The notes under the pieces were generated by a model, which saw only the letters and a list, made by a program, of their open reading frames with translations, did not search any database and was not told the DNA's origin. A stretch of DNA of 64,000 nucleotides from CAYGDP01 sp964348665 (GTDB lineage: Bacteria; Verrucomicrobiota; Verrucomicrobiia; Palsa-1439; CAYGDP01): the NCBI GenBank assembly GCA_964348665.1, contig CAYGDP010000014.1, forward strand, positions 24,602-88,601. The letters are read 5' to 3'. Positions 1 through 8,019 of this stretch are shown here, one piece after another. The position numbers and the translations under genes are program-made. Every line of letters starts with the position of its first letter. Within the stretch, counting starts at the first letter, position 1.

Positions 1-323
1 TAAAGCAATTGCCATTCGGAGTGTTCGATCTCGTGAATCGTCGAACGCGCGAAGAGGGGTCGCAATGCAAATTCGCTTGTTCCCGCCTTGTTCGCCCATT
101 GCAACAATGGGCCAAACATCTCGGCCTGGCGCGCTTTATCGAGCGGCCTTCGATGAGAATCGTAAATCGGACCCACATGCATCTCTCGGGCTGGTCTCGT
201 TTCGCGCAAACCTTTCTCGGCAGCGAAGCCGTTAACACAGATTCCCGCCAACGCAAGCCAGCAAACCAATCGCCGCGTGAGTCTGGCGCGACAGATCGGG
301 CGATGATTATTGGCTTGGAGCAT
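1..323 (-). CDS. Secreted protein of unknown family, N-terminal part only
   Basis: A leftward reading frame opens with ATG at 323-321 and stays open to the window edge, giving 107 residues with no stop. Residues about 17-35 form a typical Sec signal peptide: RRL, then a hydrophobic stretch, then GFAA with cleavage likely after residue 35. The mature part is polar and contains GPIYDSHRRP and FALRPLF. It overlaps the last 17 bases of the upstream permease gene, so it is probably the third gene of an hpnK-permease operon. I do not recognise the family. The C-terminus is missing because the window ends. The frame is easily missed because no stop codon closes it here. Coding status rests on the signal peptide, the open frame and the operon position. 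Confidence 0.6.
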   Translation of the reverse strand, partial: MLQANNHRPICRARLTRRLVCWLALAGICVNGFAAEKGLRETRPAREMHVGPIYDSHRRPLDKARQAEMFGPLLQWANKAGTSEFALRPLFARSTIHEIEHSEWQLL

Positions 324-732
324 TTGTGTTTTGAGATGGCGGAGATTTTGCTCCGTCGGATTTCTCGGTCAGACCCACCAACACCACGCCGACCATGATC
401 AACACGATCCCGGCCCACCGCAGCGCGACGATGGATTCGCCTAAACAGAAATATCCAGCCAGCGCCGTCAGCCCCAGCGCCGCGCCACTGATCGGTGCGG
501 CAACCGAGAGGGGGAGTTGGGTCAAAACCCAAATCCAGGCAAAGAAAAAGAGCGCATGACCAAACCCGCCCAAAATTCGGAGGGGCAACGCACCGATTTG
601 ACTCAAGCTTTTTATCCAAGCGGGACTGGCGGGGGCTTGCGGTCGACCCGCCAGACCGAAACACAGATTCCCCGCCGACACCGCCACAACGGCCAGCAAC
701 AGCACCAGGATCGCGCGCGTGGTTTGATTCAT
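307..732 (-). CDS. Half-size EamA/DMT-type membrane transporter
   Basis: This 141-residue protein has four hydrophobic segments, near residues 8-27, 48-68, 75-96 and 103-122. The stretch from LPLSVAAPISG through LGESIVALRWAGI is the characteristic end of an EamA (drug/metabolite transporter) repeat. One four-helix repeat suggests a dimeric permease like SMR or ArnE/ArnF proteins rather than a ten-helix one. The start at 732 is chosen because its ATG overlaps the TGA of hpnK (ATGA), the sign of translational coupling; an upstream start would only add hpnK-overlapping sequence. Substrate is unknown. Its place behind hpnK suggests, without proving, a role in moving a hopanoid or lipid-linked sugar intermediate. 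Confidence 0.75.
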   Translation of the reverse strand: MNQTTRAILVLLLAVVAVSAGNLCFGLAGRPQAPASPAWIKSLSQIGALPLRILGGFGHALFFFAWIWVLTQLPLSVAAPISGAALGLTALAGYFCLGESIVALRWAGIVLIMVGVVLVGLTEKSDGAKSPPSQNTNAPSQ

Positions 733-1616
733 GGCACGACCTCCTGCGCTTCCCGACCCCGAAGAAGGTGAAAACTCTTGTCGTCCAGCATTTCCTTCAC
801 GCGCACCGACAATAAGGCCGCCAGCTCTGTAGGGCCGTTCGGGTTTTCGTGCCATGGTTTTGTGTCGGGGTGGAGATAAATCTCGTAGACACCGCTCCCG
901 TGCCGATGCCGTAACTGTTCCAGCAACGTACAAAGCCGCTTTTCATTCATCGCCCCGGTGTGCATCACGCCGAACACGCGTTCGGCCACGCGCAACCCCG
1001 TCCCTTTTAGAAACGCGCCGTTCTCCACGCGTCGCAGATGTTTGTGGGCGCTCACGCTTAACGCGGAAAAAATGACGCCAAACCCTATTTTTTTATGACG
1101 CCGCACGCCGTCCGCATGCAACGCGCGCCGCAATGGCTCGCGTGGAAGCCGAATTCGCTTGAACTCAAACTCCTTCGCCAATTCCACAGCAATCGGCCAG
1201 ACCGTCGGATGCAGATGCAAGTGGCAATGCCCGTCCACGTGGCTTGGCGACAAACCTGTCTCTCGAAATTTCTCAAACTGCGCCCGCAACTCGCGCCGTA
1301 TCTGCTCGCGCGCGCCTCGCCGGAAAAAATACCGCATTCCCGCCCGAGCCGGATCGTTGGAAAAATTCCCCGCTGCATCCGCGAGATCAGGAATCTCGCT
1401 GGGCGGCAGCACCGCGCGCGCCTTGACCAGCGTGAGATGCAGTCCCACCAGCAACGAAGGATTTTCCCTCGCCAACTGCACGGCCTCTTTGGCCGCGTCG
1501 CCGGTGACCATCAGGCTGGTATGCGTCAGCACGCCGTCGTGGTGCGCGCGCAACACCGCCTCGTTGATGGAGTGTGACATCCCAAAATCATCCGCCGTAA
1601 AAACAATTCTCCGCAT
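729..1616 (-). CDS. hpnK: Hopanoid biosynthesis-associated protein HpnK (YdjC/ChbG-type deacetylase)
   Basis: The 295-residue protein belongs to the YdjC/ChbG carbohydrate deacetylase superfamily. TADDFG (7-12) supplies the catalytic/metal aspartates, VGLHLTL follows at 57-63, and HVDGHCHLHLHP (126-137) supplies metal histidines. The hopanoid branch (HpnK) is the best call because hpnD, shc and hpnG lie just across a divergent intergenic region. HpnK is thought to remove an acetyl group from a glucosamine-type hopanoid head group; that role is family knowledge, not shown here. The start at 1616 is the ATG directly before RRIVFTADDFG, and a sigma70-like promoter ends about seven bases upstream of it. 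The next gene overlaps by ATGA. Confidence 0.8.
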   Translation of the reverse strand: MRRIVFTADDFGMSHSINEAVLRAHHDGVLTHTSLMVTGDAAKEAVQLARENPSLLVGLHLTLVKARAVLPPSEIPDLADAAGNFSNDPARAGMRYFFRRGAREQIRRELRAQFEKFRETGLSPSHVDGHCHLHLHPTVWPIAVELAKEFEFKRIRLPREPLRRALHADGVRRHKKIGFGVIFSALSVSAHKHLRRVENGAFLKGTGLRVAERVFGVMHTGAMNEKRLCTLLEQLRHRHGSGVYEIYLHPDTKPWHENPNGPTELAALLSVRVKEMLDDKSFHLLRGREAQEVVP

Positions 1617-1623
1617 TAGCGCT

Positions 1624-1652
1624 ACTTTAGGATAGCTAGCCAACGCGGTCAA
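1624..1652 (-). promoter_or_regulatory. Putative sigma70-type promoter of hpnK
   Basis: On the minus strand a TTGACC (1652-1647) is followed after 17 bases by TAAAGT (1629-1624). The ATG of hpnK is at 1616, so transcription would begin essentially at the start codon and the message would be leaderless or nearly so. Motif match only. Confidence 0.4.
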
Positions 1653-1723
1653 ACGCAAATGCGTAGTGGGTGATGATACCGAGTGTTCCCACATTCAGTA
1701 ACGAGTAGAGAATTTCTGGCAAT

Positions 1724-1752
1724 TTGACACTTGTCCCGCCCCACGTTACTCT
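1724..1752 (+). promoter_or_regulatory. Putative sigma70-type promoter of hpnD-shc-hpnG
   Basis: A perfect TTGACA (1724-1729), a 17-base spacer and TACTCT (1747-1752) precede the ATG at 1760 by only seven bases. This mirrors the divergent hpnK promoter, and both would give near-leaderless transcripts. The -10 match is moderate. Confidence 0.45.
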
Positions 1753-1759
1753 TGCCGCA

Positions 1760-2650
1760 ATGATGACGGCGGAACTTGCAACAACCGAAGATTATGAGTG
1801 GTGCCGCGAAGTGGCGCGCGCCAACGCCCGCAACTTTTACTACTCATTCTGGACGCTGCCCAAGCGCGAGCAGGCGGCGCTATGTGCCATTTACGCGTTT
1901 TGCCGTCATTGCGATGATATCGTGGATATGGATCTTCCCGAAACGGACGCGGTCGAGCGTATCGCGGCGACGCGAGCGGCGTTGGCGGATGCGTTCGTGG
2001 GGAAGCCGGACGGACATTTGTTTCGCGCGCTGGCGGACGTAGTGCGGGAGTTTTCGATCCCGCGCGAGATTTTTGAGGAACATATCCGCGGCAACGAGAT
2101 GGACTTGACGATACGGCGGTACGGGACCTTCGACGAGTTACGTCAGTATTGTTATCGCGTGGCGAGCGCAGTGGGGTTGATGTGTCTGCCGGTGTTTGGT
2201 GCGACGAGCGGCGCGGCGCGAGAGTATGCCGAGACGCTGGGGCTGATTCTGCAATTGACCAACATCGCCCGCGATGTTAAAGAGGACGCTGCTCGCGATC
2301 GGATCTACTTGCCGCGCGAGGAACTGCGACGCTTCAGGGTCAAGGAGGAAGACATTCTGGCGAGCCGATTTACGCCTGAATTTGCCGCGCTGATGAAGTC
2401 TTGGCGAGAGCGGATCGAGGGGTTGGAGCAAAAACTGGATGCGATCGAGTTGACCGCAAGCGAGCGGAGGGCGTTGTTGGCACCCGAAATCATGCGCGCG
2501 ATTTACGCTCGATTGCGCGGGAAAATGGCGGCGGCGGCCGATGATGTGTTCGCGCAGCGGGTTCGGCTGTCCGGGGCACACAAAGTTGCATTAGCGGCAG
2601 CGGTATGGTGGCGGGGTCGCGCCTTCGCGGTGACGCACGCACGCCAATAG
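1760..2650 (+). CDS. hpnD: Presqualene diphosphate synthase HpnD
   Basis: This 296-residue trans-isoprenyl diphosphate synthase joins two farnesyl diphosphates to presqualene diphosphate, the first step of the bacterial HpnCDE squalene route. The N-terminal ARNFYYSFWTLP and the first Asp-rich site DDIVD (52-56) bind diphosphate through magnesium; the second site is in LTNIARDVKED (166-176), followed by RIYLP. Sequence style matches HpnD more than HpnC. The start at 1760 gives the usual HpnD N-terminus and lies just after a promoter-like motif; an earlier ATG at 1724 lies on the -35 box. It is followed by shc after six bases. HpnC and HpnE, needed to finish squalene by this route, are absent from the cluster. 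Confidence 0.85.
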   Translation: MMTAELATTEDYEWCREVARANARNFYYSFWTLPKREQAALCAIYAFCRHCDDIVDMDLPETDAVERIAATRAALADAFVGKPDGHLFRALADVVREFSIPREIFEEHIRGNEMDLTIRRYGTFDELRQYCYRVASAVGLMCLPVFGATSGAAREYAETLGLILQLTNIARDVKEDAARDRIYLPREELRRFRVKEEDILASRFTPEFAALMKSWRERIEGLEQKLDAIELTASERRALLAPEIMRAIYARLRGKMAAAADDVFAQRVRLSGAHKVALAAAVWWRGRAFAVTHARQ

Positions 2651-2656
2651 AATTTT

Positions 2657-4660
2657 ATGGCAATTTCAACACCGACAACTCGGGCGGCACGCAGCGATGC
2701 GCTGGATTGTCAACTCGACGACGCGGTCGCGCGCGGTCGCGATTACCTGTTGAGCCTGCAAAAGCCGGACGGTCACTGGTGCAGCGAGCTGATTGTGGAC
2801 ACGACATTGGTCAGCGATACGATTGCGATGACGCATTTTTTTGGGCGCGTGGACGAGGGGTGGCAGCGCAAAGGCATCCATTTCATTCGCCAACATCAGC
2901 TCTCCGATGGCGGCTGGAACATTTACCTCAACGGTCCGAGCGAACTGGACGCGACGGTGAAGGCGTATCTCGCGTGCAAATTGGCGGGGATCTCGATCAA
3001 CGAACATTTCCTCGAAAAAGCGCGGCGGTTCATCCTGGACCACGGCGGCATCGGCGCGACGAACACGTACACGCGGTTTTACCTGGCGTTGCTTGGACAA
3101 ATTCCCTGGGAAAAAATCCCGGCGATGATGCCCGAATTGATTTTGTTGCCGCACTGGATTCCGGTCTCGCTGTATCAGATGTCGAGCTGGACACGATGCA
3201 TGGTGGTGCCGATGACGATCATTTATGCGCATAAACCGGTCGCAAACGTTCCTCTGGCATTCCTTGACGAACTGTACCTGGTGCCCAAGGCGCAGACGCG
3301 ATTCGAATTGCTCAAGAGCCACGGATATCTTTCGTGGCGCAATATCTGGCTGACGGTGGACGCCGCGATGCGGAAACTGGAGGCATCGGGATTGCTGCCG
3401 CTTCGGGCGCTGGCGTTGCAGCGGGCGAAGGCGTGGATGTTGGAGCGGCACAATCATCCGAATACCGATGGACTTGGCGCGATTTTCCCGGCAATGCTCA
3501 ATACTCTTATTGCTTTGCGGATGTTGGGATATTCGTGGGACTCGCCCGAGGTGAAAAAAGCGACGCGCGTTTTACGCGGCCTGGAAATTGAGGATGCCGA
3601 CACCGTGCGGATACGACCGTGTTTTTCGCCGGTCTGGGACACATCCATCGCCATGATCGCGTTAAGCGAGGCGGGGGTTGCCCCCAACGATCCGCGGATG
3701 CAAAAAGCCGCGCGCTGGTTGCTTTCGCATGAAGTCACGCGCGAGGTATGCGCGCGGGGTGATTGGCAAATCCGCAACGGCAGCATCGAACCCAGTGGTT
3801 GGGCGTTTGAATACGAGAACGCGTTCAATCCGGACGTGGATGATACCGTGATGGTTTTGCTGGCGTTGCAGCGTGCGCAGTTGGATGGACATTCCGACCG
3901 GAACGGACGTGATGCCAAGGAAGCCGCTGTGAGTCGCGCGATGCGATGGATGCTTTCATTTCAGTGCCGGGACGGTGGATGGGGGAGTTTTGACAAAGAC
4001 TGCACACTGGAGATTCTCGATCACGTGCCCTTTGCCGATCACAATGCAATGCTCGACCCGACCTGCGCCGATATCACCGCTCGGATTGTCGAATATCTTG
4101 GCAAACGCAAATTTCCGTCCAACGATTCTCGTATCGTCCGCGCGATCGATTATGTCCGACGCACCCAGGAACCGGATGGTTCGTGGTTTGGCCGCTGGGG
4201 CGTCAATTATATTTACGGCACTTGGCAATCGTTGCGCGGACTCGCGGCGGTTGGGGAAGACATGAGCCAGCCGTGGATTCAGCGCGGACTTCACTGGCTC
4301 GAATATCATCAGAACGACGACGGCGGTTGGGGCGAACGCTGCGACACGTACGATCACCCGGAACTTCGCGGGGATGGTCCCTCCACGCCCAGTCAGACCG
4401 CGTGGGGAATGATGGGGATCCTGGCCGGTGTGCAACGTCCGGATGGCACGATTGCGCGCGAAGACCTTGATCGCGCCAGCTTGCGTCGAGGCGCGCAGTT
4501 TTTGATCGAACGCCTCAATTCGGACGGTTCGTGGACGGAGGACGAGACGACTGGCACAGGATTCCCCAGCGTTTTCTATCTGAAATACGATTATTATCGC
4601 CTCTACTGGCCGTTGCTGGCGCTGGCTGAATACCGCCGCTTCAGGCAAACAGCTGCCTGA
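2657..4660 (+). CDS. shc: Squalene-hopene cyclase
   Basis: The 667-residue enzyme cyclises squalene to hopene at the membrane surface. DVDDT (393-397) is the DxDD catalytic acid motif. QW-type repeats are clear at QKPDGHW (35-41), QLSDGGW (81-87) and, towards the C-terminus, QCRDGGWGSFD, QEPDGSWFGRWG, QNDDGGWGE and LNSDGSW. Length is normal for bacterial cyclases. The hydrophobic HWIPVSLYQMSSWTR stretch fits the substrate channel and membrane-dipping region. It sits six bases behind hpnD and is almost certainly co-transcribed with it. The C-terminal reading frame ends cleanly before a repeat element that separates it from hpnG. Confidence 0.93.
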   Translation: MAISTPTTRAARSDALDCQLDDAVARGRDYLLSLQKPDGHWCSELIVDTTLVSDTIAMTHFFGRVDEGWQRKGIHFIRQHQLSDGGWNIYLNGPSELDATVKAYLACKLAGISINEHFLEKARRFILDHGGIGATNTYTRFYLALLGQIPWEKIPAMMPELILLPHWIPVSLYQMSSWTRCMVVPMTIIYAHKPVANVPLAFLDELYLVPKAQTRFELLKSHGYLSWRNIWLTVDAAMRKLEASGLLPLRALALQRAKAWMLERHNHPNTDGLGAIFPAMLNTLIALRMLGYSWDSPEVKKATRVLRGLEIEDADTVRIRPCFSPVWDTSIAMIALSEAGVAPNDPRMQKAARWLLSHEVTREVCARGDWQIRNGSIEPSGWAFEYENAFNPDVDDTVMVLLALQRAQLDGHSDRNGRDAKEAAVSRAMRWMLSFQCRDGGWGSFDKDCTLEILDHVPFADHNAMLDPTCADITARIVEYLGKRKFPSNDSRIVRAIDYVRRTQEPDGSWFGRWGVNYIYGTWQSLRGLAAVGEDMSQPWIQRGLHWLEYHQNDDGGWGERCDTYDHPELRGDGPSTPSQTAWGMMGILAGVQRPDGTIAREDLDRASLRRGAQFLIERLNSDGSWTEDETTGTGFPSVFYLKYDYYRLYWPLLALAEYRRFRQTAA

Positions 4661-4668
4661 AGCGGAAA

Positions 4669-4816
4669 TTCCAAATCCCAAACCCCAAGCACCAAATAAA
4701 CTACAAGCTCCAAACTCCAATCCGCGAACGAGTTTCAGCCTTGGATTTTCCCTGTTTGGATTTGAAATTTGAAGCTTGGACCTTCTCTGGGGTTTGGTGA
4801 TTGGTGCTTGGGGTTT
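4669..4816 (+). repeat. CA/GT heptamer inverted-repeat element, copy 1 (shc-hpnG)
   Basis: The C/A-rich left half is made of degenerate 7-base units such as CAAACTC and CCAAACC; the right half is G/T-rich. AAACCCCAAGCACCA (4680-4694) is the exact reverse complement of 4802-4816, whose last base touches the ATG of hpnG. The same 18-base core, CAAACCCCAAGCACCAAA, recurs in copy 2. Confidence 0.8.
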
Positions 4817-5566
4817 ATGACTTCTCCCATCCTCATTTGCTTCGCCCTCCGCGACGAAGCCGCGCCTTTGCTGCGGCAGCTCCAAAATCGCCGCACCGAA
4901 AAAATTCAACGCTCCATTACTCCAACACTCCATCACTCCACCTCCGTTTTTCGCGGCCAAATCGCCAAAACCGAAATTGTCATTGCCCTGACCGGCATCG
5001 GTCCAACCGCCGCCGACCGCGCCGCGCGCGCCCTGCTGGCATCCCTCTCGCCCGCATCCGTCATCTCCGCCGGGTTCGCCGGCGCGCTCCGTGGCGATCT
5101 CAAGCGCGGGGACATCATCATCCCCGAGTTGGTCACCGATGAGGCGAACAAGTTTGCCTGTGATTCTTCTCTGGTTCCAGAATCCTCATCGCGTATCGTG
5201 CATCGCGCATCGCTCCTCATCAGCGTCCCGCGCATTATTGCCACCGCCGACGAAAAACGAGCACTCCACCTGCGCACGGGCGCCGCTGCTGTGGATATGG
5301 AATCCGCATCGATTGGCCGTGTTTGTCGGGAGATGAAAACACCGTTTCTCGTTGCCCGCGTCATCAGCGACGAAGTCACCGAAGATTTGCCCGTGGATTT
5401 CAATCTGTTGATGGGGGAGGATCAACAACCGAACATAGCAAAGGCGGCCAGGTTTTTTCTGCGTCACCCGGGCAAACTCGCTGCCACCCTAAAAATGCGC
5501 CGTCAACTCGGCAGCCACGCGAAGAAACTCGCTGCGTTTCTCGCCGAGTTCTTGGCATCGTATTGA
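4817..5566 (+). CDS. hpnG: Hopanoid-associated nucleoside phosphorylase-like protein HpnG
   Basis: The 249-residue protein is of the MTAN/purine phosphorylase fold. LTGIGPTAADRAA (58-70), SAGFAGALRGDLKRGDIIIPE (84-104) and AVDMESASIGRVC (158-170) are the phosphate- and nucleoside-binding motifs. HpnG is known to release adenine from adenosylhopane to give phosphoribosylhopane. The ATG at 4817 is used because everything upstream in frame is repeat-derived. Two segments look foreign: residues 30-42 (4904-4945, CTCCA-rich repeat) and 124-132 (5189-5213, CATCGCG repeat). Both are in frame and lie in probable surface loops. The expected motifs on either side of the insertions remain intact, so the enzyme may still be active. 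Confidence 0.8.
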   Translation: MTSPILICFALRDEAAPLLRQLQNRRTEKIQRSITPTLHHSTSVFRGQIAKTEIVIALTGIGPTAADRAARALLASLSPASVISAGFAGALRGDLKRGDIIIPELVTDEANKFACDSSLVPESSSRIVHRASLLISVPRIIATADEKRALHLRTGAAAVDMESASIGRVCREMKTPFLVARVISDEVTEDLPVDFNLLMGEDQQPNIAKAARFFLRHPGKLAATLKMRRQLGSHAKKLAAFLAEFLASY

Positions 5567-5587
5567 ATGACTCGCTTCACTCCATTC

Positions 5588-5914
5588 CTATTGCTGCGGC
5601 CGCGCTTTCGCGTCGTTACCATCCTGAAACCGGTAAATGGTCTCGTGCGGTTTGGCGAGCCCCAGATTTTCGCGGGCGGCTTTTTCGACGGCGCGGGGAT
5701 CGGTCTGGAGTGCTAGTATTTCGGCCTCCAGTTTTGTGTTGGATTCGCGGAGCTGCTGAATTTGTGAGTCGAGGGCGAAATTTTCCCGTCGCAACTTCTC
5801 CGCGTGCAGGAAAAGCGGGGTGAAAATGAGAAACACCACCACGACGGTCGCGATGGCTGTCACCCACATCAGGATGCGGGTCAACTTGTTCCATTTATCG
5901 TAATCGCCGCTCAT
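5588..5914 (-). CDS. ftsB: FtsB/DivIC-like septum formation initiator
   Basis: The 108-residue bitopic protein has a short cytoplasmic N-terminus, one membrane helix at about 11-35, a coiled coil at about 38-72 and a C-terminal segment (ARENLGLAKPHETIYRF, 80-96) typical of FtsB/DivIC. Such proteins form a ternary complex with FtsL/FtsQ-type partners in the divisome. It lies 145 bases downstream of enolase in the same direction, the eno-ftsB order found in many bacteria. A promoter-like pair in the gap suggests it can also be transcribed on its own. FtsB and DivIC cannot be told apart from sequence alone. Confidence 0.82.
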   Translation of the reverse strand: MSGDYDKWNKLTRILMWVTAIATVVVVFLIFTPLFLHAEKLRRENFALDSQIQQLRESNTKLEAEILALQTDPRAVEKAARENLGLAKPHETIYRFQDGNDAKARPQQ

Positions 5915-5968
5915 TCTGGCGTTGAAACCGTTAAAAATGTTGAAACGTTAAAAAGCTGAATCGGCTAA

Positions 5969-5996
5969 ATCATACACCCGAAGCGCGAGAAAACAA
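5969..5996 (-). promoter_or_regulatory. Putative promoter of the ftsB-like gene
   Basis: On the minus strand TTGTTT (5996-5991), a 16-base spacer and TATGAT (5974-5969) precede the ftsB ATG at 5914. The -10 match is strong, the -35 weak. The region between it and the gene holds TTGAA/GTTAAAA-type repeats (5921-5960). Confidence 0.4.
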
Positions 5997-6059
5997 GTGC
6001 CGTGCTTCCACTTCGACTCCACCACCAGCATCGAGCATCCAGTATCAGGTACCCATTCT

Positions 6060-7337
6060 CTATTTCCCGTACACCGCTTTCTTTCCCAGCAATCCCTCGA
6101 TTCGCAAGAGCTGGTTGTATTTGCATACCCGATCCGTGCGACAGAGTGACCCGGTCTTGATCTGCCCCGCGTTGGTCGCCACGGCAATGTCGGCAATGGT
6201 GGTGTCCTCCGTCTCGCCACTGCGATGGCTGATGACCGCTGTATAACCGGCTTTCTGCGCCATTTTCACTGCGTCGAGCGTTTCGGTCAGCGATCCGATC
6301 TGGTTCACCTTGACGAGGATCGAATTGGCGACGCCTTTCTCAATGCCGCGTTTGAGAAATTTTGTGTTGGTGACAAACAGATCATCACCGACGAGCTGGA
6401 CTTTCTTGCCGATTCGATCGGTCAGTTGTTTCCAGCCCGCCCAATCGTTCTCCGCCATGCCGTCTTCGATGGACACAATCGGCCAGCGCGCGCACCAGTC
6501 GGCCCAGAACTCGACCATCTGCGCGCTCGTGCGCTCGCTCTTGTCGGATTTCTTGAAGACATAGCGCTGCTTTTCCTTGTCATAAAACTCGCTGGACGCG
6601 GGATCAAGCGCGATGAAAACGTCTTTGCCCGCGGCGTATCCGGCCGCGCCGATAGCGGCTACAACGACTTCGAGCGCGTGCTCGTTGGAGCGGAGCGCGG
6701 GCGCGAACCCGCCTTCATCGCCGACGGCGGTGCTAAGGCCGTTCTTTTTGAGGATGCCTTTGAGCGCGTGAAAAATTTCCGTGCCGGCGCGTAACGCTTC
6801 GGAGAACGTCGGAAAATTGCGCGGCACAATCATGAATTCTTGCACGTCCACGGGCGCGTCAGAATGAGCGCCGCCGTTGAGGATGTTCATCATTGGCACG
6901 GGCAACACCTTTGCCTTCGCTCCGCCGAGGTAGCGGAAGAGTGGCTCGCCTTCGTGTGCCGCCGCTGCGTGTGCATTTGCCAAGGACACTCCCAGAACGG
7001 CGTTGGCGCCGAGGTTCGATTTCGTCGGGGTGCCGTCCAGATCGATCATGATCGCATCAATCGCTTTTTGATCGAGGGCGTCTTTACCCTTGAGTGCGGG
7101 CAGGATTTTCTTGCGGACGTTTTCGACCGCTTTGCGGACGCCTTTGCCCAGAAAGCGGGATTTGTCGCCGTCGCGCAGTTCGAGCGCTTCATGTTCACCG
7201 GTCGAAGCACCGCTGGGCACGGCGGCGCGGCCAAACGCGCCATTGGCGAGAGTTACGTCCACTTCCACGGTAGGATTGCCGCGTGAATCGAGGATTTCGC
7301 GGGCGAGGATATCAGAGATTTGGAAGGAGTTTTTCAT
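6060..7337 (-). CDS. eno: Enolase
   Basis: The 425-residue glycolytic enzyme interconverts 2-phosphoglycerate and phosphoenolpyruvate. GDEGG (206-210) carries the general acid Glu209, LVKVNQIG carries the base Lys343, and SHRSGE follows at 370-375. Metal ligands are Asp246 (ALDPASSE), Glu291 (SIEDGMAENDW) and Asp318 (GDDLF). Length is normal. The ATG at 7337 gives the standard N-terminus ending in REILDSRGNPTVEV; the longer in-frame extension is encoded by a CACGGAA repeat and is rejected. Residue 399 is Cys where SLSRTDR is usual, a mild variant. The gene precedes the ftsB-like gene. Confidence 0.96.
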   Translation of the reverse strand: MKNSFQISDILAREILDSRGNPTVEVDVTLANGAFGRAAVPSGASTGEHEALELRDGDKSRFLGKGVRKAVENVRKKILPALKGKDALDQKAIDAIMIDLDGTPTKSNLGANAVLGVSLANAHAAAAHEGEPLFRYLGGAKAKVLPVPMMNILNGGAHSDAPVDVQEFMIVPRNFPTFSEALRAGTEIFHALKGILKKNGLSTAVGDEGGFAPALRSNEHALEVVVAAIGAAGYAAGKDVFIALDPASSEFYDKEKQRYVFKKSDKSERTSAQMVEFWADWCARWPIVSIEDGMAENDWAGWKQLTDRIGKKVQLVGDDLFVTNTKFLKRGIEKGVANSILVKVNQIGSLTETLDAVKMAQKAGYTAVISHRSGETEDTTIADIAVATNAGQIKTGSLCRTDRVCKYNQLLRIEGLLGKKAVYGK

Positions 7338-7365
7338 GATTATTGTTTCATCACCCGCGGAATGC

Positions 7366-7412
7366 GGGGAAGAACACGGAAACTTTCCGCGCCTTTCCGT
7401 GTGTTCCGTGGG
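7366..7412. repeat. CACGGAA-type degenerate inverted repeat
   Basis: Between the zinc-ribbon gene and enolase lies AACACGGAAA near 7373 and TTTCCGTGTGTTCCGTGG near 7396-7413. The arms can pair, and the unit CACGGAA recurs with a period of about seven. It lies within 40-80 bases upstream of the enolase start and causes a spurious N-terminal extension of that frame. Confidence 0.5.
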
Positions 7413-7421
7413 CAAAATTGT

Positions 7422-7913
7422 TCATCTCTGTTTCCATTCGGCGGCGGGATTTTCCGCCGCAGGTTTTTTGTCGATGGGATCGTATTTTTCGGCCAGACCC
7501 AGTTCGAAGGGTGCCGCGGCCGGGCTGCGCGAAAAACCGCGATACTGCGTATGACACCGGTAACAAATGATCACATCGGGCAACAGCTTGTAGAGCAACA
7601 TATCGGCGGCGACGACGGCAAAGAGCAGTGTGTAGGCTTGCCAGACCCAGTTGAATTGCAGGGCCATGATCATGCAAATGATTGCTGTGACGACGATGAT
7701 GCCAAAGCCAAAATTGCGGTTGAAATCTTTTTGCAGGTACACGCTGGGGCAATTGCAGATGGCGCAATGCTCGACCTGATTGCGCTCGCGCATGGCGGCG
7801 CCGATGTGCAGGGGGACATTCTCGCCGCATTGGGGGCAGGGTGATTCCTCGTGTGAAAGGTCCTCGAAGGACAGCTCGACCTTGCAATGAGGGCATCGAA
7901 ATGAAATCTGCAC
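7422..7913 (-). CDS. Zinc-ribbon membrane protein of unknown function
   Basis: The 163-residue protein starts with a zinc-ribbon module, Cys7/Cys10 and Cys26/Cys29, followed by a second cysteine cluster at Cys50, Cys53 and Cys55. Two membrane helices follow at about 68-86 and 92-112. A further CYRC pair at 117-120 could complete the second ribbon with the Cys50 cluster across a helical hairpin, placing both metal sites on the same side of the membrane. The C-terminus contains FSRSPAAAPFELGLAEKYDP. I do not recognise a named function. It runs in the same direction as enolase, 84 bases upstream of it, but the repeat between them argues against tight coupling. Confidence 0.7.
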   Translation of the reverse strand: MQISFRCPHCKVELSFEDLSHEESPCPQCGENVPLHIGAAMRERNQVEHCAICNCPSVYLQKDFNRNFGFGIIVVTAIICMIMALQFNWVWQAYTLLFAVVAADMLLYKLLPDVIICYRCHTQYRGFSRSPAAAPFELGLAEKYDPIDKKPAAENPAAEWKQR

Positions 7914-7969
7914 GCGGAGTGTTTAGCATGAGTAACAAGTGAAGGCAAGGGGGACTGATCCGACCTCCG

Positions 7970-8014
7970 AAGAGCGCGAATCTTCGCGTCTATTGGCGTT
8001 CATTCGCGATTTGA
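7970..8014. repeat. CGCGAAT-type repeat, copy 1
   Basis: Units related to CGCGAAT and TTCGCG alternate at 7974-8011 in the spacer between bioB and the zinc-ribbon gene. Similar sequence occurs at 11133-11170 and 13842-13900, always intergenic and next to a gene end. Confidence 0.45.
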
Positions 8015-8019
8015 AACGC

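Noticed and set aside
307..933. 208-residue form of the EamA-type permease
   Set aside because: The first 67 residues are the hpnK C-terminal region read in another frame; the ATG at 732 overlaps the hpnK stop and begins the hydrophobic protein.
3956..4960. 334-residue leftward frame over the end of shc
   Set aside because: It lies antisense to the well-supported cyclase and its upstream part is translated repeat; no family motif.
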